Assembly: GCF_008124525.1 (NCBI RefSeq)
Contig: NZ_VNHJ01000007.1
Span: 124,001-188,000, forward strand
Source: Oceanicella actignis
GTDB taxonomy: Bacteria; Pseudomonadota; Alphaproteobacteria; Rhodobacterales; Rhodobacteraceae
Reading direction: 5' to 3'
Length of the DNA stretch: 64,000 nucleotides
The notes beneath the pieces were generated by a model. The model saw nothing but the letters and a program-made list of their open reading frames with translations. It was not told the origin of the DNA and did no database searches. Numbering within the stretch: the stretch's first letter is position 1; every line of letters starts with the position of its first letter. Made by a program: the position numbers and the translations under genes. Positions 1 to 9,469 of this stretch are shown one piece after another.

Positions 1-328
1 CCTGGCTTCAGCCACCAGATCTTGCGGCCAGCGCCCCCTGCACCACCAAGATTAGGGAATTCGGGGGGCGCATCAACCGATTTTTTATCTGTCTTAACGA
101 CATTTCGCGGTTGACGCGCCGCCGGCCGCCAAATGTGGGGCCCGCAATCAAGGGCTGCCTTTGGCCGACCACGCACACCCTATCCGTGTGTCGCGTCGGG
201 CATTTTCGCCGCCGGGCGCATGCCGCGCTCGATTCGCGCGCCCCCGCCGCGCCGCGCCCGCGCCATGCGCGCCGGGGCGGCGGGCAAGGGACGGGCAAGG
301 GACGGGCGGTCGAAGGGAATCGCCGCCG
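1..328. other. Gene-free left edge
   Basis: No credible gene is seen on either strand. The first 160 bases are richer in A and T than the rest of the window, with a T-run at 80-86 and a TTGACG hexamer at 112-117. Arms GCGCCCCC (31-38) and GGGGGCGC (64-71) could pair, but the loop is long and the T-run starts nine bases after the stem, so a terminator for an off-window plus-strand gene is only a weak possibility. Confidence 0.4.
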
Positions 329-877
329 TCAGCCGCGGCGGGCGGGGGCGATGATTCTGGTCGCCTCGGTCCGGCGCACCGGCTCGAAGCCCGCGCGCTG
401 ATACAGCGGCAGCGCGCGCGGATCGTCGAGCGAGCAGGTGTTGACGGTCATCTTCTCAACGCCCTCGCGATCCCAGCCCATGCGCACCGCCTCGCCCAGC
501 AGCCACTTGCCAAGGCCGCGGCCATGCAGCTGCTCGGCCAGGCCGAAATAGGCCAGCTCGCAGCGGCCCGCCTCGCGCCAGTCCAGAACGAAGAATCCCC
601 CCGGCCAGCCGTCATGCAGCATGGCGAACAGCGCCACGTCGTCATCATGCAGCCAGGCGCGCAGCGCCTCGGCCGAGTCGGCGTGCCGGTCGGTCCAGTG
701 ATAGGCCGCGCCGACCATGTCGTAGAGATAGAGGAAATACGCGACCGGCGGGCGCACCGCCCGCATCAGCGACACCGGCGCGTTCATGGGCAGCGGCGCC
801 GGCGGCGCCGAGGGGCGGCGCGTCATCTCGAGCCAGGTCACCACATAGGAGACTTCGTCGCCGGGCGTGGGGCTCAT
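329..877 (-). CDS. GNAT family N-acetyltransferase
   Basis: Predicted 182-residue acyltransferase of the GNAT fold, which moves an acetyl group from acetyl-CoA to an amine; the substrate is unknown. The acetyl-CoA loop GRGLGKWL lies at residues 119-126 and the C-terminal LYQRAGFEPV strand-helix at about 158-167; both are typical. The ATG at 877 was chosen because it overlaps the TGA of the upstream sulfurtransferase gene by four bases (ATGA), a usual sign of translational coupling. The two genes are therefore probably one transcript. An upstream extension of this frame is open but only shadows sseA. The fold is clear; the role is not. Confidence 0.85.
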   Translation of the reverse strand: MSPTPGDEVSYVVTWLEMTRRPSAPPAPLPMNAPVSLMRAVRPPVAYFLYLYDMVGAAYHWTDRHADSAEALRAWLHDDDVALFAMLHDGWPGGFFVLDWREAGRCELAYFGLAEQLHGRGLGKWLLGEAVRMGWDREGVEKMTVNTCSLDDPRALPLYQRAGFEPVRRTEATRIIAPARRG

Positions 878-1740
878 CCGCGTTCCACCTTCAGGTCGGG
901 ATAGGCGCCCCACTCGGCCCAGGAGCCGTCGTAAAGCGCGTGGTCGCGGTGGCCGATCAGCTCGAGCGCCAGCGACAGGATCGCCGCCGTCACGCCCGAG
1001 CCGCAGCTGGTGATCACCGGCCGCGACAGATCGACCCCGGCCGCCTCGAAGGCCGCGCGCAGCTCGGCCGGCGGCTTCATGCGCCCGTCCTCGGTCAGCA
1101 GCTCGCGGTAATGCAGGTTGATCGCGCCCGGGATGTGCCCCGAGCGCAGGCCGGGGCGCGGCTCGGGCTCGTCGCCGCGAAAACGCCCGGGCGAACGCGC
1201 GTCCACGATCTGCTCCGAGCCCAGCTTGACCGCCTGCGCCACCTGCGTGACGTCGCGCACCAGCGACGCGTCGCGCCGGGCGGTGAAGTGCCGGTCGCGC
1301 GGCGTCGCGGGCAGGTCCTCGACCGGGCGCCCCTCGGCGATCCAGCGCGGCAGGCCGCCGTCCAGCACCGCCACGTCGCGATGGCCGAACAGCCGGAACA
1401 GCCACCACGCCCGCGGCGCCGAGAAGATGCCCGCCTGATCGTAGATCACCACCCGGTGCCCGTCGCCCACCCCCAGCTTGCGCACGCGCGAGACGAACTT
1501 CTCGGGCGGCGGCGCCATGTGCGGCAGGGACGAGCGCGTGTCTGCGATCTCGTCGATGTCGAAGAACTGGGCGCCGGGGATGTGCGCGGCCGCGAATTCG
1601 GCGCGCGCGTCGCGGCCGCTGTCGGGCATGTGCCACGAGGCGTCCAGCACCTTGACGTCCGGCGCCGACAGATGCTCGGCCAGCCATTCGGTCGAGACCA
1701 GAAGCCTCGGATCGCTCTGGTATGAATCGCCATGCGCCAC
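874..1740 (-). CDS. sseA: 3-mercaptopyruvate/thiosulfate sulfurtransferase
   Basis: A 288-residue two-domain rhodanese that takes sulfane sulfur from 3-mercaptopyruvate or thiosulfate and passes it to a thiophilic acceptor in the cytoplasm. The inactive N-terminal rhodanese domain covers about residues 10-140 and the catalytic one about 165-285. The active-site loop CGSGVTA begins at Cys246; this form (CGSGVT rather than CRxGxT) is typical of mercaptopyruvate sulfurtransferases. Length matches the family. It is the first gene of a two-gene minus-strand unit with the GNAT gene, which it overlaps by four bases, and lies about 100 bp downstream of tRNA-Thr on the same strand. Confidence 0.92.
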   Translation of the reverse strand: MAHGDSYQSDPRLLVSTEWLAEHLSAPDVKVLDASWHMPDSGRDARAEFAAAHIPGAQFFDIDEIADTRSSLPHMAPPPEKFVSRVRKLGVGDGHRVVIYDQAGIFSAPRAWWLFRLFGHRDVAVLDGGLPRWIAEGRPVEDLPATPRDRHFTARRDASLVRDVTQVAQAVKLGSEQIVDARSPGRFRGDEPEPRPGLRSGHIPGAINLHYRELLTEDGRMKPPAELRAAFEAAGVDLSRPVITSCGSGVTAAILSLALELIGHRDHALYDGSWAEWGAYPDLKVERG

Positions 1741-1842
1741 GCGCGGCCCTCCGGGTTGCGTTCCTTGCGTCTGCGGAAAGGCTTAGAGAAGCGCGGCGGC
1801 CAGATCAAGCGCCCGGGCGCGGGCGATCGGGCGCTGAAGCCG

Positions 1843-1918
1843 TGGTGCCGCAGGAGGGACTCGAACCCCCGACCCCATCATTACGAATGACGTGCTCTAC
1901 CAGCTGAGCTACTGCGGC
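1843..1918 (-). tRNA. tRNA-Thr (anticodon CGU)
   Basis: Read on the minus strand, the sequence folds into a full cloverleaf. The acceptor arm GCCGCAG pairs with CTGCGGC. The D-arm GCTC...GAGC, the anticodon stem CGTCA/TGATG with loop TTCGTAA, and a T-arm holding GGTTCGAG are all present. The loop places CGU at the anticodon, reading ACG codons (Thr). The discriminator base is A and the CCA end is encoded (1843-1845). Confidence 0.96.
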
Positions 1919-1929
1919 GTCCGACGCGC

Positions 1930-1958
1930 TCTATAGAGAGCGCGCCGGGGGATTGCAA
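1930..1958 (-). promoter_or_regulatory. Promoter of tRNA-Thr
   Basis: On the minus strand TTGCAA (1958-1953) and TATAGA (1935-1930) are separated by exactly 17 bases, and the mature tRNA 5' end lies 11 bases beyond the -10. The -10 sits inside an inverted repeat (arms CGCGCTCT and AGAGCGCG, 1925-1944). It lies just after the hemY-like stop codon. Confidence 0.7.
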
Positions 1959-1962
1959 GGGC

Positions 1963-3477
1963 TCACGCGCCGGCCGCGGGGCGCGCGCCGTCCTCGGCCT
2001 TCGCGCGGCCGTTCTCGCCCGCCTCGGCGTCGGGCGCGTCGGCCAGCTCGGCGTCCTGTGCATCCTCGCCGCGGCGCGAGGGCGGCGTCGGCGCGGCCTC
2101 GAGCGCGCCGACGATCAGCGGCAGCATCGCGCTTTCGGCGGCGGTCGATTCGCCCGCCCCCTCGGGCTGCTTCCACGCCAGGCTGTCGACCGCGCGGCAA
2201 CGCTCGCACAAGGGGCGCCATTCGTCATGCACATGGCCGCAGGCCTCGCAGGTCCAGCGCTCGCCGCGCGGGGCGGACAGGGCCTTGGCCAGCCAGGCGC
2301 GCACCACATGCTCGTCGGCGCCCGAGCCGCGCTCGGCCGCCGCCATGATGGCCAGCGCGCGGGTGGTCGGCTCGGTGGTCGGCAGATCGCCCAGCGCGGC
2401 GCGCGCGCCGGGAAAGTCCTCGGCCGCCAGGGCCAGCTCGGCCTCGAGCATCCGGCTTTCCTTGTGGTCCGGGTTCTCGGCGATCAGGGCGCGGAAACGG
2501 CGGCGGCGGGCGACCGGGTCCTCGTCCGGCTCGAGCGCGGCGTAGGCGCGGGCGATGTCGGGATGCGGCGCCAGCTTCCAGGCCTTGCGCAGGATCTTCT
2601 CGGCGCGGCGCTTGCGCCCCTCGGCCATCAGGCGCTCGGCCGCGGCGACGGCGGCGGGCGCCAGGTCGGGCGCGCGGCGGTTGGCCTCGAGCGCCGCGTC
2701 GCGCGCGCGCGCCAGGTCGCCCTTCTCGAGCGCCTCGCGCGCCTCGGCCAGCGCCAGCACCGCGTCGCGGCGCGCGCCCACGTCGCGGGGCAGCACGCCG
2801 GCGCGCACCTCGGCCGCCAGCATGCGGCGCGCGGCGGCCCAGTCCTCGGCGCGGGTTTCGAGGTCGAACAGCGAGGACATCACCTCGGCGTCGCGCGGGC
2901 GCAGCGCGAAGGCGCGGCGGCCCAGAAGCAGGGCGCGCTCGACGTCGCCCTCCTCCATGGCCTGCTTCATCAGCCCCTTGACGCCGATGGCCTGGGTGCG
3001 CTCGTCGCGCGCCAGCGCCTTCAGATAGGCCTGCGCGCGCGCCTTGTCCCCGGCCAGCGAGGCGGCCTGCGCGCCGACCAGGTTGGTCAGTTCGGGATGG
3101 TCCAGAAGCCGCCCGGCCTTTTCGGCGCGCTCGACCGCGCGGCGCGCGTCGCCCTCGGCCAGGGCGATGAGGCTTTCGGCCATGGCGTTGACCCCGCGCC
3201 GCTGGCTCGAGCTGTTGAAGAAGCGGCTGAGCGCGGTCTCGTCGCCGCCGATCAGCCGCGCGATCGCGATCAGCAGCCCCACCAGCTTGAACAGAAGCCA
3301 AAGCGCGGCGAAGCCGGCCAGGATCAGCCCCGCGAAGGTGAGCGGATCGAACAGATAGCTCCGCCCGTTCCAGGTCAGCTCGACGCCGCCGGGCGTGTCG
3401 AGCAGCATCGAGACGCCCCAGGCCCCGGCCAGAACCAGGGCGACGAAGACGGCGGCGCGCAGAAGAAGCCAGATCAT
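1963..3477 (-). CDS. hemY: HemY-like TPR inner-membrane protein with zinc ribbon
   Basis: A 504-residue member of the alphaproteobacterial HemY-N family, the last gene of the heme operon. Two hydrophobic segments (about residues 3-24 and 47-70) anchor it in the inner membrane; between them is the family's short GRSYLFD-type stretch. The rest is alpha-helical TPR-like repeat. Near the C-terminus four cysteines (C410, C413, C424, C427; CEAC and CERC pairs) form a rubredoxin-like zinc ribbon, followed by an acidic, disordered tail. This HemY is not protoporphyrinogen oxidase; its exact role in heme synthesis is unsettled. The gene follows the mitofilin-like gene with a 28 bp gap and has a good AGGAA ribosome-binding site. 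Confidence 0.87.
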   Translation of the reverse strand: MIWLLLRAAVFVALVLAGAWGVSMLLDTPGGVELTWNGRSYLFDPLTFAGLILAGFAALWLLFKLVGLLIAIARLIGGDETALSRFFNSSSQRRGVNAMAESLIALAEGDARRAVERAEKAGRLLDHPELTNLVGAQAASLAGDKARAQAYLKALARDERTQAIGVKGLMKQAMEEGDVERALLLGRRAFALRPRDAEVMSSLFDLETRAEDWAAARRMLAAEVRAGVLPRDVGARRDAVLALAEAREALEKGDLARARDAALEANRRAPDLAPAAVAAAERLMAEGRKRRAEKILRKAWKLAPHPDIARAYAALEPDEDPVARRRRFRALIAENPDHKESRMLEAELALAAEDFPGARAALGDLPTTEPTTRALAIMAAAERGSGADEHVVRAWLAKALSAPRGERWTCEACGHVHDEWRPLCERCRAVDSLAWKQPEGAGESTAAESAMLPLIVGALEAAPTPPSRRGEDAQDAELADAPDAEAGENGRAKAEDGARPAAGA

Positions 3478-3505
3478 GGTCGCGTTCCTTTCCTGTGCGC
3501 AGCGT

Positions 3506-5152
3506 TCAGCCGCGGGTCAGCGCGGCGCGCCACTGGGCCAGCGCGCTCAGCGCCGCCTGGCGGGCGCGGGCGCGGTCGAGCCACGCGCCCATCGCCGCGC
3601 GCGCCGCTTCGGGCAGCGCCTCGGCCTCGGCCAGCGCGTCGTCCAGCCGCCCCTCGCTCAGCGCCGCGTTCATGCGCCCCAGCGCCGCGTCGGGCGAATC
3701 GCCCTCGATCGCGCCGGTGGGCAGGCCCGTCAGCCGCGCCTTGAGGCGCGCCGCCAGCCGTCCCTGCACGGTCGGCTCGACCTCGGCCATGATCGCCGCC
3801 TCGAGCGCGGCGCGCGCGGCGGCGGGGAATGCCTCCTGCAACGCCAGAAGCGTCGGCGCCCCCTTGGCCGCGACCAGCGCCAGCGCCTCGGGGGCGGCGA
3901 CGCCCGAGGCGGCCTCGACTTCGTCCAGCGTCGCGGCGAAAGGCGCGCCGGTGTCGAGCGCGGCGCCGATGGCCTCGAGCCCGGCGCGAATGCGCGCCTG
4001 CGCCGCGGCCTTCGCGGCCTCTTCGCGCGCGGCCGCGGCCTCGGCGTCGGCCTGGGCGACGCGCGCGCGCATCTTCTCGAGCGCGTCGTTCAGACGCCGC
4101 TCGACCCCGGCCTCGACCGCGTCCACCCGGCCCGTCAGCGCCTCGACCCGCCGCGCCAGCTGGGCGAACTCGCCGCGCAAGGCGTCCACCTCGGCCTTGA
4201 AGGCGGTCACGCGCATGGCCGATTCCTCGCTCAGCCCGCCATTGGCCTGCCCCAGATCGGCCAGCCCGCCGGACAGCGCGCCAAGGCGCCCCTCGAGCCC
4301 GGCCAGCTTGGTCTCGAGCCCGGCGACGCGCGCGTTCACCCCGGCCGGGTCCAGCGCGTCAAGCTGCGCGGCCAGCGCCTCGAGGCGGGTTCTCAGCTCG
4401 GCCAGCTCGGCCGGATCCGCTCCCTGCGCGCGCGGCGCGGCCGACAGGCGCGACAGCTCGGCCTCGACCGCCTCGATGCGCGCCATCGCCTGCTCGAGCG
4501 CGGCGCCGACGCGCTGGTCCATCTGCGCGCCGATGCGTTCCTCGAGCGCGGCCAGATCCTCGGGCGTCACCGCCGCGGCCGGGGCCAGCAGGCGCGCCAC
4601 GGGCGCGGGCAGATGCGGCGCGGCCTTGGGCGCAAGCCACAGCGCCAGCCCCGCGCCGGCCAGCAGCAGGATGAGGCCGGTCAGCAGCACCCCGGCCACC
4701 GAGCGCCCTCCCTCTTCGTGTTCGTCATGCGCCTCGTCCTCGAGCGCGCCGTCCTCGTCATGCGGATCGTCGAGCGGATCGCCATGCAGATCAGGCGCCT
4801 CGGAGCGGCGCCCATCCGCGCGCCCGGCCTCGGCCGAGAAGCGGCCCGCGCCGGGCGCGTCGGCCTTGTCCGTCGCGCCGGCGCGCGGGGCGTCGGCGCC
4901 GTCCTCGTCCTGCGCGGAGGCGGTTTCGGCCGCCTCGTCGGCCGCCTCGCCCTTGCGCGGCGCGGCGTCCTCGCCCTCGTTCGACGCGGCGCCCGCCGGG
5001 GGCGCGTCCGGCTGCGCGCCGTCCTCGGCCGGCGCGGCGTCGGCCGCGGCCGCCGCCTTGCCCGGGGTTCCCTCGCCCTGCGCCTGTTCGGAGCGCGGCG
5101 CGGCCTGCCCGGGGGTCTTTTCGTCTTCCGAGTCGCCGTTCCTGCCCGTCAT
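3506..5152 (-). CDS. Mitofilin/Mic60 family inner-membrane protein
   Basis: A 548-residue homologue of the alphaproteobacterial mitofilin (COG4223) proteins, relatives of mitochondrial Mic60 that shape intracytoplasmic or cristae-like membranes. Residues 1-150 are an acidic, Ala/Glu/Asp-rich, low-complexity cytoplasmic tail. One transmembrane helix spans about 151-173. A long coiled-coil periplasmic region (about 190-420) follows, then a C-terminal mitofilin-signature-like helical domain. The ATG at 5152 was chosen because residues upstream of it in the same frame are basic and unlike the family. The place in the hemC-hemD-hemY operon matches the known alphaproteobacterial arrangement. A 117 bp gap separates it from hemD, so it may also have its own promoter. 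Confidence 0.85.
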   Translation of the reverse strand: MTGRNGDSEDEKTPGQAAPRSEQAQGEGTPGKAAAAADAAPAEDGAQPDAPPAGAASNEGEDAAPRKGEAADEAAETASAQDEDGADAPRAGATDKADAPGAGRFSAEAGRADGRRSEAPDLHGDPLDDPHDEDGALEDEAHDEHEEGGRSVAGVLLTGLILLLAGAGLALWLAPKAAPHLPAPVARLLAPAAAVTPEDLAALEERIGAQMDQRVGAALEQAMARIEAVEAELSRLSAAPRAQGADPAELAELRTRLEALAAQLDALDPAGVNARVAGLETKLAGLEGRLGALSGGLADLGQANGGLSEESAMRVTAFKAEVDALRGEFAQLARRVEALTGRVDAVEAGVERRLNDALEKMRARVAQADAEAAAAREEAAKAAAQARIRAGLEAIGAALDTGAPFAATLDEVEAASGVAAPEALALVAAKGAPTLLALQEAFPAAARAALEAAIMAEVEPTVQGRLAARLKARLTGLPTGAIEGDSPDAALGRMNAALSEGRLDDALAEAEALPEAARAAMGAWLDRARARQAALSALAQWRAALTRG

Positions 5153-5269
5153 TCGCCCGCCTCTGATCCTGAGTTTCCTGCCCGCGCGATAGTGCCGCCG
5201 CGCCTTGCGCCTGTCGATCCGCAACCGCCGCGGCCGATTGCTGCGGCCGCGCGCGCCGCTCACAAGGGC

Positions 5270-6046
5270 TTAGCGCGAAGCGCGGATGCGGTCCAGCAGC
5301 CTTGCCGCCGCGTCGCGCATCGCCGCCCCGTCGGGACGGGCTGCGATCTCGACCAGGCCCGGCGCCAGCGGCGCCAACGGCGCGGCCGCGGCGGGGCTGA
5401 TCGCCGCCGCCCCCGCCAGCCGCGCAGCGCCCGCCAGCCGCGCAGCGCCCGCCAGCCGCGCAGCGCCCCCCTGCCCCGCCGCGCCCGCCTGCCCCGCCGC
5501 CAGCCGCGCCAGAAGGGCCGCGCCGCGCGGCGAATAGACCGCCGCCGACGCCCCGCCCTCGGCCAGCGCGCGCTGCGCGGGCTCGGGCAATGCCTCGCAG
5601 GCCTGCATGCGATAGACCACGGCCTCAATCACCTCGACGCCCGCAGCGCGCAGGCTGCGCGCGGGCTCGACGCGCGCCTCGGCGCCGCGCAGATGCAGCA
5701 CCGGCCCGCGCTCGCCCGCCGCCAGCATCCGCGCCGCCAGCGCCGCGCCGTCGCCGCCGCCCTCGCGCACGTCGCGAAACCCCGCCGCGCGCGCCGCCGC
5801 CGCCGTGGCCGGCCCCACGCACCAGACCGGCAGCGCCAGCGCGGCGGCGCAAGGCCGCACGGCCCGCAGCGCCTTGGCCGAGGTCAGCGCCAGCGCGCGG
5901 GCCGAGGCCCAGTCGGGCGCCTCGGTCGTCGGGACGAATCGCGAGACCGGGCAGGGAATCGCCCGCCACCCCAGCGCCGACAACGCCTCGGCGTCGCGCT
6001 CGGCCTCGGGGCGGGCGCGCACGACCAGAAGCGGCGGCGCGCGCAT
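5270..6046 (-). CDS. hemD: Uroporphyrinogen-III synthase
   Basis: A 258-residue cytoplasmic HemD, which closes the linear tetrapyrrole hydroxymethylbilane with inversion of ring D to give uroporphyrinogen III. HemD proteins diverge strongly in sequence. The assignment rests on the N-terminal [13 protein letters not shown]-type start, the alternating-domain pattern, length, and position just after hemC (two bases between hemC stop and hemD start). Near residues 193-211 the protein carries an in-frame repeat (ARLAGA units) encoded by three perfect 18-bp copies; this lies in the late hinge/domain-2 region and probably adds a surface helix or loop. Confidence 0.88.
   Translation of the reverse strand: MRAPPLLVVRARPEAERDAEALSALGWRAIPCPVSRFVPTTEAPDWASARALALTSAKALRAVRPCAAALALPVWCVGPATAAAARAAGFRDVREGGGDGAALAARMLAAGERGPVLHLRGAEARVEPARSLRAAGVEVIEAVVYRMQACEALPEPAQRALAEGGASAAVYSPRGAALLARLAAGQAGAAGQGGAARLAGAARLAGAARLAGAAAISPAAAAPLAPLAPGLVEIAARPDGAAMRDAAARLLDRIRASR
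5413..5466. repeat. 18-bp tandem repeat, three perfect copies, inside hemD
   Basis: The unit CCGCCAGCCGCGCAGCGC is repeated three times without a mismatch and encodes a hexapeptide repeat in hemD. Partial, imperfect copies continue on both sides. The perfect identity suggests recent slippage. Confidence 0.95.
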
Positions 6047-6048
6047 GC

Positions 6049-7035
6049 TCAGCCCCAGTCGAAAAAGCCGGGCCCGGCGCGCCCGCGCAGCTCGGCCGCG
6101 GCGTCGGCCCCCATGGCGGCCCCGTCCGAGGCCGGCCCCTCGCGCTCGGTCGCAAGGCGCTCCGAGCCGTCGGGGCGCAGGATCTCGGCGCGCAGGCGAA
6201 GGCGGTCGCCGTCAAGCTCGGCAAGGGCGCCGATGGGCGTGCGGCACGAGCCGTCGAGCCCCGCCATCAGCGCGCGCTCGGCCGCAAGGCGCAGCCCGGT
6301 CGGGGCGTGGTCGATCGCCGCCAGGAGGGCGCGCACCTCGTCGTCGGCGGCGCGCTGCTCGATCCCGATCGCGCCCTGCGCGACCGCCGGCAGCATCACC
6401 TCGGGCGCGATCGGATGCGCGGCCAGATCCGCCATGCCCAGGCGCCGCAGCCCGGCCACGGCCAGGAAGGTCGCCTCGGCCACGCCCTCGGCCAGCTTGC
6501 GCAGGCGCGTCTGCACGTTGCCGCGGAACTCGACCACCTCGAGATCCGGGCGGAAGTGGCGCAGCTGCGCGCGCCGCCGCAGGCTCGAGGTCCCGACCCG
6601 CGCGCCCGGCGGCAGCGCCGCGATGCCCGCATGGCGCGACGAGATGAAGGCGTCGCGCACGTCCTCGCGCTCGAGATGGCAGGCGATGACGAGGCCCTCG
6701 GGCTGCTGCGCGGGCATGTCCTTCATCGAGTGCACCGCGATGTCGATGCGCCCGTCCAGCAGGGCCTCCTCGATCTCCTTGGTGAACAGGCCCTTGCCGC
6801 CGATCTCGGACAAGGGGCGGTCCAGCACGCGGTCGCCGGTGGTCTTGATGACGACGATCTCGAAGGCGGATTCGGGCAGGCCATGGGCGCGCATCAGCCG
6901 CGCGCGCGTCTCGTGCGCCTGCGCCAGCGCAAGCGGCGAACCGCGGGTGCCGATGCGCAGCGGCGCGTGGGCGCCGAAACGGCTCGAGGAACGGGCGGCG
7001 GGGCGCGGCGCGCGGGCTTCGGATTGCATCGTCAT
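6049..7035 (-). CDS. hemC: Hydroxymethylbilane synthase (porphobilinogen deaminase)
   Basis: A 328-residue enzyme that polymerises four porphobilinogens into hydroxymethylbilane. The substrate/cofactor-binding segments [13 protein letters not shown] (about 27-39), GGKGLFTKE (79-87) and VHSMKDMP (101-108) are intact, and the dipyrromethane cofactor attaches to Cys264 in LDGSCRTP. The ATG at 7035 gives MTMQ...; the ATG at 7029 is an equal candidate. Both include a short basic leader before the catalytic core. It is the first gene of the operon, divergent from tsaD over a 91 bp gap that must hold both promoters. Confidence 0.96.
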   Translation of the reverse strand: MTMQSEARAPRPAARSSSRFGAHAPLRIGTRGSPLALAQAHETRARLMRAHGLPESAFEIVVIKTTGDRVLDRPLSEIGGKGLFTKEIEEALLDGRIDIAVHSMKDMPAQQPEGLVIACHLEREDVRDAFISSRHAGIAALPPGARVGTSSLRRRAQLRHFRPDLEVVEFRGNVQTRLRKLAEGVAEATFLAVAGLRRLGMADLAAHPIAPEVMLPAVAQGAIGIEQRAADDEVRALLAAIDHAPTGLRLAAERALMAGLDGSCRTPIGALAELDGDRLRLRAEILRPDGSERLATEREGPASDGAAMGADAAAELRGRAGPGFFDWG

Positions 7036-7126
7036 GCGCGCGGTGTTACCTGCCGCGAAAGCCGCGCGCAACGCCCGCGCGCCGTCCGGGGCCCGCGCGA
7101 GGGCCCCGCGGGGCGCGGCGGCGCGC

Positions 7127-8257
7127 ATGCGAGCGGAGGTGCGACTGACCCGCCATCTGACCATTCTGGGCCTTGAGTCGAGCTGCGACGACACCGCCGC
7201 GGCGGTGGTGCGCGCGCGCATCGAGAACGGCGCGCCCGTCGGGCCGGGGCGGATCCTGTCCTCGGTCGTGGTGGGGCAGAACGCGCTGCACGCGGCCTTC
7301 GGCGGCGTCGTGCCCGAGATCGCCGCCCGCGCCCATGCCGAGCGGCTGGACCTGTGCGTCGAGCGCGCGCTGGCCGAGGCCGGCCTGTCGCTGCGCGACA
7401 TGGACGCGGTGGCGGCGACCGCCGGGCCGGGGCTGATCGGCGGGGTGCTGTCGGGCGTGATGTGCGCCAAGGGGCTGGCCATGGGCGCGGGACTGCCGCT
7501 TGTGGGGGTCAACCACCTCGAGGGGCACGCCCTGACGCCGCGCCTGTCCGATGGGCTGCCCTATCCCTATCTGATGCTGCTGGCCTCGGGCGGGCACTGC
7601 CAGCTGCTGGCGGTGCGCGGGCCGGGCGCCTACGAGCGGCTGGGCGGCACCATCGACGACGCCCCCGGCGAGGCCTTCGACAAGGCGGCCAAGCTGCTGG
7701 GGCTGGGCTATCCGGGCGGCCCCGAGATCGAACGCGAGGCGGCGGCGGGCGATCCCTCGCGCTTCGCGCTGCCGCGCCCGCTGCTGGACCGCCCGGGCTG
7801 CGACATGAGCTTCTCGGGGCTCAAGACCGCGCTGCGGCGCGCGCGCGACCTGCTGGTCGAGCGGCAGGGCGGGCTGACCGCCGCCGACCGCGCCGATCTG
7901 TGCGCCGCCTTCCAGGCCGCCTGCGCCGAGGTCCTGGCAGAAAAGACCCGCCGCGCCCTGGCGCAGGAGCGCGCGCGCGCGGGCGCCGCGCCGGCGCTGG
8001 CGGTGGCCGGCGGCGTGGCGGCGAACCGGACGCTGCGCGCCGCGCTCGAGCAGGCCGCGCGCGACGAGGGCGGCGCCTTTTTCGCGCCCCCGCCGGCGCT
8101 GTGCACCGACAACGCCGCCATGATCGCCTGGGCGGGGGCCGAGCGCTTCGCCCGCGGCGCGCGCGACGGGCTGGACCTGGCGGCGCGGCCGCGCTGGCCG
8201 CTCGACCGTTCGGCCGCGCCGATGCTCGGCTCGGGCAAGCGCGGGGCCAAGGCCTGA
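7127..8257 (+). CDS. tsaD: tRNA N6-threonylcarbamoyladenosine transferase
   Basis: A 376-residue TsaD (formerly Gcp), which transfers the threonylcarbamoyl group from TC-AMP to A37 of ANN-reading tRNAs together with TsaB and TsaE. Seen motifs: [15 protein letters not shown] at the N-terminus, [14 protein letters not shown] (metal site region), [49 protein letters not shown] and the late TDNAAMIA. The start is uncertain. A GGAGG-like site (7135-7139) lies just downstream of the ATG at 7127, so translation may begin at the in-frame GTG 7139 or nearby; the core starts at LTILGLESS either way. It is divergent from hemC and sits upstream of the YciI gene. Confidence 0.95.
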   Translation: MRAEVRLTRHLTILGLESSCDDTAAAVVRARIENGAPVGPGRILSSVVVGQNALHAAFGGVVPEIAARAHAERLDLCVERALAEAGLSLRDMDAVAATAGPGLIGGVLSGVMCAKGLAMGAGLPLVGVNHLEGHALTPRLSDGLPYPYLMLLASGGHCQLLAVRGPGAYERLGGTIDDAPGEAFDKAAKLLGLGYPGGPEIEREAAAGDPSRFALPRPLLDRPGCDMSFSGLKTALRRARDLLVERQGGLTAADRADLCAAFQAACAEVLAEKTRRALAQERARAGAAPALAVAGGVAANRTLRAALEQAARDEGGAFFAPPPALCTDNAAMIAWAGAERFARGARDGLDLAARPRWPLDRSAAPMLGSGKRGAKA

Positions 8258-8346
8258 GCGCCTTGCGGCGCGCGCCGGCGGCGGGCATATCTGCATCGGA
8301 TCGCGCCCGATCCCGAACCCGGAACCCAGAACCCGACGGAGCGCCC

Positions 8347-8619
8347 ATGCCCCATATCCTGATCTGCAAGGACAAGCCCGGACATCTCGAGGTCCGCAAG
8401 GCCAATCGCGACGCCCATCTGGCCTATGCCGAGCAATCGGGCCTGGTGATCTTCGGCGGCCCGATGACGGACGAGGGCGGCGCCATGATCGGCTCGGTCC
8501 TTGTGCTCGACACCGAGGATCGCGCCCGCGCCGAGGACTTCGCCGCCGGCGATCCCTATGCGCGCGCCGGCCTGTTCGAGAGCGTCGAGATCCGCGGCTT
8601 CCGCAAGGTGTTCGGCTGA
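8347..8619 (+). CDS. YciI-like protein
   Basis: A 90-residue protein of the YciI family (ferredoxin-like dimeric alpha-beta fold). The RDAHLAY segment (His near residue 25) and the GGPMTDEGGAMIGS stretch correspond to the conserved His and Gly-rich strand of the family; family members have been proposed to act on small substrates, but this one has no known reaction. Its TGA overlaps the ATG of the next gene by one base (TGATG), so it is co-translated with the EVE protein. In many alphaproteobacteria tsaD, YciI and EVE genes sit together in this order. Confidence 0.88.
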   Translation: MPHILICKDKPGHLEVRKANRDAHLAYAEQSGLVIFGGPMTDEGGAMIGSVLVLDTEDRARAEDFAAGDPYARAGLFESVEIRGFRKVFG

Positions 8620-9050
8620 TGGCGCGCTGGCTGTTCAAATCCGAGCCCAACACCTGGTCCTGGGAGGATCAGGTCGCGCGCGGCGACGCGGGCGAGCCCT
8701 GGGACGGCGTGCGCAACTACCAGGCCCGCAACAACATGCGGGCCATGAAGAAGGGCGACAAGGGCTTCTTCTATCACTCGGTGAACGAGAAGCGCATCAT
8801 GGGCGTGGTCGAGGTGATCGAAGAGGCCCGCCAGGACCCCACCACCGACGATCCGCGCTGGGAGTGCGTGACCATCCGCGCCCTCGCGCCCCTGCCCCGG
8901 CCGGTCACGCTCGAGGAATGCAAGAACGATCCGCGGCTGAAGGACATGGTGCTGGTGCGCAACTCGCGCCTGTCGGTCCAGCCCGTGAGCGAAGAGGAGT
9001 GGCGCGTGATCTGCGAGCTGGGCGGCCTGACCGGCCCGGCGGCGGACTGA
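8619..9050 (+). CDS. EVE domain protein
   Basis: A 143-residue single-domain EVE protein (PUA-like fold, related to human THYN1). Such proteins bind modified bases in DNA or RNA through an aromatic cage. The opening WLFKSEPNTWSWEDQ, the central NYQARNNMRAMKKGD (DNA/RNA-facing loop) and FFYHSVNEKRIMGVVEV strand are all typical. It is translationally coupled to the YciI gene and is the last gene of the tsaD run. Restriction-linked EVE domains are usually fused to nucleases; this stand-alone form next to a tRNA-modification gene is more likely a housekeeping protein. Confidence 0.92.
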   Translation: MARWLFKSEPNTWSWEDQVARGDAGEPWDGVRNYQARNNMRAMKKGDKGFFYHSVNEKRIMGVVEVIEEARQDPTTDDPRWECVTIRALAPLPRPVTLEECKNDPRLKDMVLVRNSRLSVQPVSEEEWRVICELGGLTGPAAD

Positions 9051-9469
9051 CGCCGCCCGCGCGCGCGCCGCAGGGGGGCTTGCGCGTGCGGGCCTTCTCA
9101 GGCGCCGGCGCCGCGCCCTGCGGCGCATGCGCGGCCCGGCATCGGGCGCGGCGGCTGCAAGAGCCAAGGCGCGCGTCATCGGCCCCGCATGGCGGCGCAT
9201 CGGGCCTCGGCGCCCCGCCCCGCGGCGCACGCAACCCGGCATCCGCAAAAACCTGGTCGCGCGTCGTCGGCCGCACCGACGCCCCCGCCGAGGCTGCGCC
9301 GAGATCCCGCTGCGAAGGCGCGCAGCCGCCCCCCGGAACGCAACGCCAAACGCGGGCGACGAGGACGGGCGCGACCGGCAAGGCCGGCCGCGGCCGACGC
9401 ATCCCGCCATCGCCCTCGCCCGTTGCCCCGAATGGCGGCCGCGACCTGCGCGGCGCGGCCCTGCGCGGC
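9051..9469. other. Gene-free stretch between convergent genes
   Basis: About 420 bases lie between the EVE gene (plus) and the DUF2189 gene (minus). Open frames here have no family resemblance and no good ribosome-binding site. The only structure seen is short GC palindromes, for instance GGCGCCGGCGCC at 9101-9112; no T-run terminator was found. Confidence 0.5.

Noticed and set aside
80-86. T-run as an intrinsic terminator for an off-window gene
   Set aside because: The nearest stem ends nine bases earlier and has a 25-base loop, so the geometry is wrong.
3395-7126. Very long plus-strand open frame running through the heme operon (part of a 1620-codon frame)
   Set aside because: It is the antisense shadow of hemC, hemD, mic60 and hemY in GC-rich sequence; composition is Arg/Ala/Gln-rich without motifs. 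Only its end (7127-8257) is real, as tsaD.
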